This document shows, piece by piece, positions 1 to 5,979 of a stretch of 7,775 nucleotides of DNA. The DNA is from Helicobacteraceae bacterium (lineage in GTDB: Bacteria > Campylobacterota > Campylobacteria > Campylobacterales > Sulfurimonadaceae). The stretch spans positions 1 to 7,775 of the forward strand of contig JALUKO010000287.1 in NCBI GenBank assembly GCA_027056525.1. Reading direction: 5' to 3'. Each line of letters starts with the position of its first letter. The stretch's first letter is position 1. Below the pieces are notes generated by a model that made no database searches, was not told the DNA's origin, and worked only from the letters and a program-made list of their open reading frames with translations. The translations under genes and the position numbers were made by a program.

Positions 1-737
1 AAATAACAGCAAATATTATTACCCTTAATGAAGAAAAAAATATTGAAAAAGTTATAAAATCGGTTCAAGAAGTTTGTGATGAGGTGCTGGTCGTTGATTC
101 ACTCAGTAGTGACAGAACATGTGAGATAGCTGAGTCCTTAGGTGCTAAAGTTGTAAAGCAGGAGTACCTTGGTGATGGAAGACAAAAAGCTTTTGGTGCC
201 CCTTTGGCAAAGTATGATTGGATTCTCAGTATCGATGCCGATGAGCGACTCGATACAAATGCGATCGAAGCCATAAAAAACCTAGATCTTGATAGCACAC
301 GCTACGATGCGTTTAGTTTTGCAAGAAAGAGCTATGTGGGCAAGAACTTTATCAAACTTTGGTACCCTGATAGAGTAACAAGACTCTACAACAGAACCAA
401 GTGTGGCTACACAACAGCGGGTGGTCATGCCCGGGTTGATACACAAAACGTAAAAGATTTGGATGCTGATATGCTGCACTATTCTTATGAAGATTATGCT
501 CATATGATTCAAACGACGCATAAGTTTATCACACGCGGTGCGAGAATAGCATACCAAGAGGGTAAACGAGCGAGTAAGTTTGACCCTTTTTTACATGGTG
601 TGGGTGCTTTGTTTAAGGCTTTGATCTTAAAAGGTGGAGCATTCCATGGGCTCAATGGCTGGAATGTAGCGGTCATTTCAGCGTTTAGCTCCTATATGAA
701 ATATGCTTTAATAGTGGAGATGCAAGAAAATGAGTAA
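1..737 (+). CDS. WaaE/KdtX-like family 2 glycosyltransferase (5' end outside window)
   Basis: Predicted cytoplasmic GT-A glycosyltransferase adding a sugar to the lipopolysaccharide inner core or a similar acceptor. The frame is already open at base 3 and begins ITANIITLNEEKNIEK, the first beta strand and helix of GT2 enzymes, so the gene starts just upstream. The GTG at 84 is an internal valine, not a start. Then come VVDSLSSDRT (nucleotide binding), a GDGRQKAFG segment matching the family's GFGxQKN region, and WILSIDADE, which holds the metal-binding Asp residues. The C-terminal part (HYSYEDYAHMI, then LKGGAFHGLNGW and a final SYMKYALIVE) matches the end of WaaE/KdtX proteins such as the core beta-1,4-glucosyltransferase. 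Only a few N-terminal residues should be missing. The stop overlaps the next gene by 8 bp, implying co-transcription. The family is well supported; donor and acceptor sugars are not readable. Confidence 0.9.
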   Translation, partial: ITANIITLNEEKNIEKVIKSVQEVCDEVLVVDSLSSDRTCEIAESLGAKVVKQEYLGDGRQKAFGAPLAKYDWILSIDADERLDTNAIEAIKNLDLDSTRYDAFSFARKSYVGKNFIKLWYPDRVTRLYNRTKCGYTTAGGHARVDTQNVKDLDADMLHYSYEDYAHMIQTTHKFITRGARIAYQEGKRASKFDPFLHGVGALFKALILKGGAFHGLNGWNVAVISAFSSYMKYALIVEMQENE

Positions 738-1842
738 AAAAGTTGTAATGGAGCTGTGTATGTCTCCTGATCTTGGTGGGCTTGAACTTTATATGGTAAG
801 AGCGGCCAAGGCACTCAAGGATATGTTTGAAGTGATCTCTGTTTTAAATGAAGATACAAAGCTTGAGCAGTATTATGAGGATGCTCAAGATGAGTATATA
901 AAAATAGATAAAACATCTAACTTTTTTATGTTTGGTGCTGCGAAAAAACTTGCAGATGTGATCGATGCAAGAGATGTGGCTGTGATCCATCTTCACTGGA
1001 CGAAAGATATACCTTTTGTGGTGCTGGCAAAACTGCTCTCAAAGAAAAAACCAAAGTTGGTGCAAACGCGTAACATGACGATGACACGTTTTAAAGATGA
1101 TTTTTACCACAGGTTTTTATATAAAAATATTGATTTGATGCTGCCTGTAACCTATCAGGTTAAAGAGCAACTAGAGAGATTCATTCCTCAAGATATTCGT
1201 CCTCAGATTGAAGTGCTTTATATGGGTTCTGAAAAAGTTGAACAATTAAGTGATGATGCACTAAAAGGTTTCCAACGAGAGATTGGGTTTGAAGAGGAAA
1301 ATTTTAATGTTGGAATGGTTGGCCGTATCAATGAAGCAAAAGGGCAGCATCTTCTCATAAAAGCACTCTCCAAAATAGATAATGAGCATGTTCAGGCATA
1401 TTTTGTCGGACATGAGATGAAAAAGGGTTATACAGAAGAGCTTAAGCGTTTAGCCAAGGATTTGGGTGTTGCAGACAGGGTACATTTTTTAGGTTTTATG
1501 AAAAATCCTCACCATTTTTTTCAAGCCTGCGATGTGATAGTGATGGCTTCTAAAAGAGAAACCTTTGGTCTGGTTGTGATAGAAGCTATGCAGGTTCAAA
1601 CTGCTGTTATCGGTTCAAACAGCGGTGGTGTGGTAGAGATCATAGATGATGAACACACAGGACTTCTTTTTGAAGTTGGAAGTTCTGAGAGTTTAGCACA
1701 AAAGATACAAAAACTTGTAGATGATGAAAAGCTCAAAGAAAAAATTGCTTTACATGGGCAAAAAAAATGTGAAGAAAAATTTTCCAATGAAAAACAGTTT
1801 AAGAAGTTGGGAGCTATCATAAAGGATTTGAGTGAAAGTTAG
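730..1842 (+). CDS. GT4 family glycosyltransferase (GT-B fold)
   Basis: A 370-residue retaining glycosyltransferase, a normal length for GT4. The N-terminal acceptor domain (about 1-180) starts with a beta strand and the glycine loop SPDLGGLELYM (12-22). The C-terminal donor domain opens with VGMVGRINEAKGQHLL (194-209), where R199 and K204 are the usual diphosphate-contacting residues. It continues with FLGF (253-256) and the signature ETFGLVVIEAM (277-287), an EX7E motif with E277 and E285, followed by GSNSGGVVEII and the nucleotide-binding GLLF. The ATG overlaps the preceding gene by 8 bp, with GGAG at 716-719 as ribosome site. It is probably cytoplasmic and membrane-associated, adding one sugar to an LPS core or O-chain intermediate. 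Which sugar cannot be told from sequence. No signal peptide or membrane helix is seen. Confidence 0.92.
   Translation: MSKKVVMELCMSPDLGGLELYMVRAAKALKDMFEVISVLNEDTKLEQYYEDAQDEYIKIDKTSNFFMFGAAKKLADVIDARDVAVIHLHWTKDIPFVVLAKLLSKKKPKLVQTRNMTMTRFKDDFYHRFLYKNIDLMLPVTYQVKEQLERFIPQDIRPQIEVLYMGSEKVEQLSDDALKGFQREIGFEEENFNVGMVGRINEAKGQHLLIKALSKIDNEHVQAYFVGHEMKKGYTEELKRLAKDLGVADRVHFLGFMKNPHHFFQACDVIVMASKRETFGLVVIEAMQVQTAVIGSNSGGVVEIIDDEHTGLLFEVGSSESLAQKIQKLVDDEKLKEKIALHGQKKCEEKFSNEKQFKKLGAIIKDLSES
1821..1826 (+). promoter_or_regulatory. Ribosome binding site deciding a GTG start
   Basis: AAAGGA lies 5 nt before the GTG at 1832, inside the end of the preceding gene. It supports GTG as the start of the next glycosyltransferase. 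The first beta strand of that protein (KVSVIVTTY) begins directly after this codon, so no later start would preserve the fold. Confidence 0.75.
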
Positions 1843-2653
1843 TGTTATTGTCACAACCTATAAAGACAATGCAACCCTCTCTCTTGTTTTACAAGCTCTG
1901 ATGTTGCAAGATTATGATGATTTTGAGGTGGTTGTCGCAGAAGATGATGATGCACAAGAAACAGCCAAACTACTGCAAACATATACAAACAAACTCACTA
2001 TCAAGCATATCTTTCATCCCGATACCGGACGAACAAAAACAACAATTCAAAACAAAGCGATTGTTGCAAGTAGTGGAGAGTATCTCCTTTTTATAGATGG
2101 GGATGTACTGCCCCATTCTCGTTTTATAAGCTCACAAGTAATGATTGCTAAAAAAGGTCAAATATTGGCTGGAAGAAGAGTGAATTTGGATAAAAAAACC
2201 TCTCAAGCGATACGAGAGGGGAAGCTTGGCGTGCGTACATTGGAGAAGTTTTATTTTCTTTTTGCGTTGAAATTTATGTTCAACAAAGATATACGATGGG
2301 AGCAGGGCTTGTATATGAGTCCAGGCTCTTTCATATACAAACTCTTTCTTAGTAAAAGAAAACGTGCAGTCGCTATTTTGGGCTGTAACTGGTCATGTTT
2401 TAAAGAGGACTTTGTAGCGATTAATGGTTTTGATGAGGGTTATGAAAACTCCTCTATTGCAGATGATACGGATTTGGACTGGAGATTTAAAATGGCAGGA
2501 TATAGTGTGAAATCAAGTAAAAATATAGCGATTGTATATCATCTGTATCATGAAAAATCTGATACACTCGGCGGTGAAAACGGAAGAGAGCAAATGAAAG
2601 AAAGACAGATGAAAAATGTATATATTTGTGAAAACGGGATTAGGAAAGGGTAG
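1832..2653 (+). CDS. GT2 family glycosyltransferase with galactosyltransferase-like C-terminal region
   Basis: A 273-residue GT-A glycosyltransferase starting at GTG and overlapping the previous gene by 11 bp. The N-terminal KVSVIVTTYKDNATL (2-16) and VVVAEDDD (33-40) form the nucleotide-binding half. YLLFIDGDVL (84-93) carries the DxD-type metal site (D89, D91). The C-terminal part, ILGCNWSCFKEDFVAINGFD (182-201) followed by ADDTDLDWR (210-218), resembles the acceptor-binding region of the galactosyltransferase-type C-terminal domain (Glyco_transf_7C), with D211/D212/D214 in the place of the ED-x-D/E base motif. A stretch at about 138-175 is aromatic and basic and may touch the membrane. It is the last gene of the plus-strand block and its stop lies inside the convergent ligase gene. 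The sugar specificity is unknown; a hexose or N-acetylhexosamine transferase would fit the family. Confidence 0.9.
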   Translation: MKVSVIVTTYKDNATLSLVLQALMLQDYDDFEVVVAEDDDAQETAKLLQTYTNKLTIKHIFHPDTGRTKTTIQNKAIVASSGEYLLFIDGDVLPHSRFISSQVMIAKKGQILAGRRVNLDKKTSQAIREGKLGVRTLEKFYFLFALKFMFNKDIRWEQGLYMSPGSFIYKLFLSKRKRAVAILGCNWSCFKEDFVAINGFDEGYENSSIADDTDLDWRFKMAGYSVKSSKNIAIVYHLYHEKSDTLGGENGREQMKERQMKNVYICENGIRKG

Positions 2654-3950
2654 GTTTTTTTGCTTCTAAAGAGTTTGTGAGATAAAAAGTATAAAAACTT
2701 GCCATGATAATATTGTTTACATAAACACCAAGCCACCTGCTGTTAAATGTTTCAAAGTTATTTATGATGAGCCAGTAGAGTAAAAAAGTGATGGCAAAAG
2801 GGAAAAATATTTTTCTATTTTCATGGCTTAAAGAGTCATCTTTTATACTTTTAATGATGAAATAATAAAGAGCTAACATGAAAAAGAGTCCGATAAAGCC
2901 GTAAGCAACCAAAGTTTCTATAAAAAAGTTATGTAAGTGCCCAAATCGCTTTTTTAGACTCTCATCAAATCTTTCTGATTGTCGGATCACTTCGGGTATC
3001 GCTTCTGAATCCAGACCTAAAATCGGATGGCGTTGTATCCACTCAAGAGCATCTAGCCAAGAGCTCACTCTGATCCCTATACTGGACATCTCAATAGAAG
3101 TGTTTTGATCTATAATAGAGTCTATAGTAGTTTGTTCGTCTGAGATTCTCTCTTGTATGATAGAGGAGTTTGTAAGTAAAACAAATGCTCCTACTGTTAA
3201 AAGAGCCCCAATAAGAATCATTTTTATGTTTTTAATATGGTATATTTTTACATAGGTGATGATTCCAACAACAATGGCAATAAACAGCCCAAGCCATACT
3301 TGTCTTGACTGTGTAATCACAACGAGATAAGTGAATAAAAGGATCGATACAAAGGTGCCAAAAAGGAGTAGTCTCTTAATGTTTTTAGAAAAGATGTCAG
3401 CGTGGTAGGTGAGATAGAACAAAAAGAGTGAGATCAGTAAACTTGTACCCGCAAGCATAGAATCAAATTGGGAGTTCTTGATCAAAAAATCAGCTCTTTC
3501 ATGTGTGAAAGTGAGATCATACAGATAGCTTATATCGACATTGAGTACGATGGTAAAAAGAAATCCGAAAATGAAAAAGAGCCAAAGCATAATGACATTT
3601 TTGAGATTGCCTTTAAGCCAATATGCAATAAAGAAAAAGACAAAAAGTTTTCCCAGTCTGTCCGGTGTCGGGGCTTTGTTTGCAAATTCTGGTGCAAAGA
3701 TGACACTGTTAAGCCAGCTGAGTATTTGTAATATTAAAACAAGGGCAAAGAGGATCACTATGGGATCTTTAAATATCGTTTTTTTATAGATGACAAATAT
3801 AGGGAGGGTTCCCAAAATAATAAGACCTAGAAGAATATCTCCAAAATGGTAAAATTTTATGTTGATAAATGTATAGCAGAAAATTAAAAAAAGAATGCTC
3901 TTTGCATAATATTTATTTTCGAGTATATTCTCAGATGCCATATGTGCCAT
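2640..3950 (-). CDS. O-antigen ligase / polymerase-type membrane protein (WaaL, Wzy_C family)
   Basis: A 436-residue polytopic inner-membrane protein with about 10-12 hydrophobic segments, e.g. near 16-31, 38-55, 62-84, 102-137, 164-182, 192-212, 216-234, 243-260, 344-367 and 381-397. The family hallmark ITQSRQVWLG (212-221) contains the conserved Arg (R216). A long periplasmic loop (about 261-345) holds RVSSWLDALEWIQRHPILG (294-312) and then GHLHNFFIETLVAYGFIG (337-354), with H340-N341 in the position of the essential His of WaaL ligases. It should transfer an undecaprenyl-linked glycan to lipid A-core. Wzy polymerases and PglL-type protein O-oligosaccharyltransferases share these motifs and cannot be excluded. 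It starts 14 bp after the upstream glycosyltransferase gene. AAGGA at 3954-3958 is only 3 nt from this ATG and 12 nt from a second ATG at codon 4 (3939-3941), so the true start is uncertain by three codons. Confidence 0.85.
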   Translation of the reverse strand: MAHMASENILENKYYAKSILFLIFCYTFINIKFYHFGDILLGLIILGTLPIFVIYKKTIFKDPIVILFALVLILQILSWLNSVIFAPEFANKAPTPDRLGKLFVFFFIAYWLKGNLKNVIMLWLFFIFGFLFTIVLNVDISYLYDLTFTHERADFLIKNSQFDSMLAGTSLLISLFLFYLTYHADIFSKNIKRLLLFGTFVSILLFTYLVVITQSRQVWLGLFIAIVVGIITYVKIYHIKNIKMILIGALLTVGAFVLLTNSSIIQERISDEQTTIDSIIDQNTSIEMSSIGIRVSSWLDALEWIQRHPILGLDSEAIPEVIRQSERFDESLKKRFGHLHNFFIETLVAYGFIGLFFMLALYYFIIKSIKDDSLSHENRKIFFPFAITFLLYWLIINNFETFNSRWLGVYVNNIIMASFYTFYLTNSLEAKKPTLS

Positions 3951-3964
3951 TTTTCCTTAAAGGT

Positions 3965-5047
3965 TTAGATGAGTAACTCGAGGTACTCTTTTACCTCACG
4001 CTCAGGGGCAAAAATGATTTTTGCTTTTTCTATGTTTTGTCTTGCTTTTGCTTTTTCGCTCTCAAGATTATGAGCGATATAAAGAAGTCTCTCTTTAAGT
4101 GCCTGTAAACTTTTGTCTTCTACTGGGTGGATATGAAAGCCCATCTCCCCGAAGTTTGAAATAGCGGTGTTGTCAAATGCCAAAACTATAATGCCGTGAG
4201 AGATCGCTTCCATCATAACATTGCCATAGCCCTCATCAGGTGTAGGAAATATAAATATATCGTGTTTTGGATATTCATCATAAATACTATTGGTAAAACC
4301 GTTTATGTGAATATGCTCTTTGTACGCTATAGAATTTAAAAGTTCTTGAAGTTGTTGTGCGTATTTTACATCAGCAGGACCAAAATTGTCAAAATGAAAA
4401 TCGATTGAGTTCTCATAAAGAATTTGACAAGCCTCAATCGCTTTGTCTATCCCTTTGCCCGAGGTTACTCTTCCGGCGTGTAGAAGTCTGAGAGTATCTG
4501 AGTCTGTGGGTTTGAGTGATGATATTTTTTTGCCCAAAGAGGGAACGATCACGGTCGCTTTGGTATTTTTTCCAAAGGGTATGATAAACTTAACATTGCC
4601 AGACATATATTTGGAGATAGCTACATGGGTATTTACTTTGGAATAAACCAGCCGGTGAAACAAACCCTTTTTTGGGCGCGATTTGATCGTTCCATGTCTG
4701 ACGATGAGGTTGATATCGAGTCCTAAAAATGCAAAATAGAGTGACTTCATCTCAGAAGCACCTACAAAAATAACATTTTTGATACCCTTTTCTTTTATGA
4801 TCTTTCTCACCCCAAAAATGATAGAGGGACTCATCAGCGTTGTGCTGAAATTGATGCTTTCATAGTGTAGCTCACTATAATCTGGATTGGATCTGCACTG
4901 CTCATGTATAAAGGTGTTTTCTTTGATGATATAGGTGATCTCTACTGCTTTAGAGAGATTATTTGCCAGCTTTGTAGCAGCAAGTTCCATCCCACCCGTG
5001 TGATGCGAAAGACAAATAACAGCTGTTGCCTGCTTATTTGAACGCAT
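3965..5047 (-). CDS. GT4 family glycosyltransferase (GT-B fold)
   Basis: A 360-residue GT4 enzyme. The N-terminal domain begins with a beta strand and the loop LSHHTGGMELAATKLANNL (13-31). LIVRHGT and the VAISKYM segment (142-148) mark the end of this domain. The donor domain begins LLHAGRVTSGKGID (188-201), with R193 and K198 as diphosphate contacts, then HINGF (247-251), and the EX7E signature DEGYGNVMMEAISHG (271-285) with E272 and E280. It shares family and architecture with the GT4 gene at 730-1842, but the two are clearly diverged, so a recent duplication is unlikely. Its ATG follows the epimerase stop with no gap (TAG-ATG) and has only a weak GGA 5 nt upstream, consistent with translational coupling. 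It probably adds a sugar made available by that epimerase (inference). Donor and acceptor are unknown. Confidence 0.92.
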   Translation of the reverse strand: MRSNKQATAVICLSHHTGGMELAATKLANNLSKAVEITYIIKENTFIHEQCRSNPDYSELHYESINFSTTLMSPSIIFGVRKIIKEKGIKNVIFVGASEMKSLYFAFLGLDINLIVRHGTIKSRPKKGLFHRLVYSKVNTHVAISKYMSGNVKFIIPFGKNTKATVIVPSLGKKISSLKPTDSDTLRLLHAGRVTSGKGIDKAIEACQILYENSIDFHFDNFGPADVKYAQQLQELLNSIAYKEHIHINGFTNSIYDEYPKHDIFIFPTPDEGYGNVMMEAISHGIIVLAFDNTAISNFGEMGFHIHPVEDKSLQALKERLLYIAHNLESEKAKARQNIEKAKIIFAPEREVKEYLELLI

Positions 5048-5914
5048 CTATTTCCAGCCGTTTTTTCTTAAGGTGTCGATGTAGTCTTTGAGTTTCTTTT
5101 TAGGACTCCATCCAAGCGCTTCTGTTTTTGCTGTTACGACATCGGCACTCATACGGTTCCCTTTTCTCTCAGGCAGCATCTCGATCTTACCGCCAAACAT
5201 CTGGGCTACTTCTTTGATAGTAAAAGCTTCACCACTTCCGATACCAAACTCATCACCATAGCCATTTTCACCAACAAGCACCAAACCATCGATAATATCG
5301 TCTATATGAGTGAAGTTTCTCTTTTGAGTGCCTGGACTTACGATGGTAAGGGGCTCAGCATTTTTCATTTTTTCCTTAAAAAGTGCTATAAGGGTTGCAT
5401 ATTTTCCTGTTTGAATCTCTCTTGGGCCATAAACATTGTAAAAATAGGTGATGGCATAAGGTACATTAAACCAGTTGCCATAGTTCATCACCAGTTCTGT
5501 ATTGGTCGCTTTTGTCCAGGCATACGGTGACGCACTTCTGCCAAGTCCACCATCACCGAATTTTGTTGAACTGCCGGCATAGAGGATCTTGCAGCCTGCA
5601 CGACGTACAAACTCCAAAACAGCAAAGATGCCGTCTTTGTTGTACTCCCATACCGTTTTTATATCGTCAAAACTTTGCTCAACTCGTGAGTACTCACCAA
5701 GATGGTAGACCATGTCAGGATCAAAATCTATGAGAGAAGCGATGTTCTTTGTATCACCTTTGATGTAGGTGACACCTTGTACATGATTTGCCTCACTTCC
5801 GGTAAAGTAGTTGTCAAGCGAGTACACTTCATTCTCTTGGTTTTGAGCAAGTCTTTCACACAGATGTGAACCGACAAAACCGGCCCCTCCGGTGATCAAT
5901 ATCTTTTTTTTCAT
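5048..5914 (-). CDS. NAD-dependent sugar-nucleotide epimerase/dehydratase (extended SDR)
   Basis: A 288-residue cytoplasmic extended short-chain dehydrogenase acting on a nucleotide sugar. ILITGGAGFVGSHL (5-18) is the GxxGxxG dinucleotide-binding turn, and D34 in SLDNY would bind the adenosine ribose of NAD. The catalytic set is present: AGSST (113-117) and YAWTK (131-135), giving Y131 and K135. YNVYGPRE (159-166) and KRNFTHIDDI (198-207) are the substrate-side motifs of the GalE/UDP-GlcNAc epimerase group. It is shorter than classical GalE (about 338 residues), so naming it GalE would be unsafe; it could be a 4-epimerase for UDP-hexose or UDP-HexNAc, or a related dehydratase/reductase. It is first in the minus-strand block. 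GGGA at 5922-5925 lies 7 nt from the ATG. Its likely role is precursor supply for the adjacent transferases (inference). Confidence 0.88.
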   Translation of the reverse strand: MKKKILITGGAGFVGSHLCERLAQNQENEVYSLDNYFTGSEANHVQGVTYIKGDTKNIASLIDFDPDMVYHLGEYSRVEQSFDDIKTVWEYNKDGIFAVLEFVRRAGCKILYAGSSTKFGDGGLGRSASPYAWTKATNTELVMNYGNWFNVPYAITYFYNVYGPREIQTGKYATLIALFKEKMKNAEPLTIVSPGTQKRNFTHIDDIIDGLVLVGENGYGDEFGIGSGEAFTIKEVAQMFGGKIEMLPERKGNRMSADVVTAKTEALGWSPKKKLKDYIDTLRKNGWK

Positions 5915-5925
5915 TTAACAGTCCC

Positions 5926-5948
5926 AGTAAAAAGTTTCTCATTTTACT
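5926..5948. repeat. Inverted repeat in the divergent intergenic region
   Basis: AGTAAAA (5926-5932) and TTTTACT (5942-5948) are perfect 7-bp inverted arms around a 9-nt spacer. The repeat abuts the GGGA ribosome site of the epimerase gene and would lie in its leader if transcription starts near 5960. It could be an operator or a small leader hairpin. The arms are AT-rich, so chance is a real alternative. Confidence 0.35.
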
Positions 5949-5966
5949 CAAATAACGATTAAAAAT

Positions 5967-5972
5967 AGTATA
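5967..5972 (-). promoter_or_regulatory. Candidate -10 element for the minus-strand epimerase operon
   Basis: Read on the minus strand this is TATACT, one mismatch from the TATAAT consensus. Initiation about 7 nt downstream would give a leader of roughly 45 nt before the epimerase ATG. It overlaps the plus-strand TATAAT. A competing candidate on the same strand is TAAAAT at 5941-5946. No convincing -35 is visible, which is common in Campylobacterota sigma-70 promoters. Confidence 0.4.
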
Positions 5973-5974
5973 AT
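5969..5974 (+). promoter_or_regulatory. Perfect TATAAT -10 box just before the LtaS-like gene
   Basis: TATAAT matches the sigma-70 -10 consensus exactly and is preceded by an A/T-rich tract, as usual for Campylobacterota promoters; no clear -35 is seen. It ends only 5 nt before the ATG at 5980, so initiation at the normal distance would fall on or next to that ATG and give a leaderless mRNA. The box also contains the in-frame TAA (5971-5973) that closes the reading frame upstream. Confidence 0.55.
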
Positions 5975-5979
5975 TGCAA

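Noticed and set aside
84..86. GTG as start codon of the first glycosyltransferase
   Set aside because: The frame is open back to base 3 and encodes the conserved first strand and helix of GT2 enzymes, so this GTG is an internal valine and the gene is cut by the window edge.
2655..2661. T7 run after the GT2 stop as a rho-independent terminator
   Set aside because: No GC-rich hairpin precedes it, and on the opposite strand these bases encode lysine codons of the ligase C-terminus.
3468..3789. Plus-strand reading frames of 82-87 codons inside the ligase gene
   Set aside because: They lie antisense to a strongly supported membrane-protein gene, have no recognisable motif and no good ribosome site; they are shadows.
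4013..4056. Repeated TTTTGCTTTTTC-like sequence as a direct repeat element
   Set aside because: It encodes a Lys/Ala/Glu-rich helix (EKAKARQNIEKAK) at the end of the minus-strand GT4 protein; the repeat follows from low-complexity coding.
730..5047. The two GT4 genes (730-1842 and 3965-5047) as a recent inverted duplication
   Set aside because: They share only family signature positions; the proteins are widely diverged and no nucleotide-level similarity is evident by eye.
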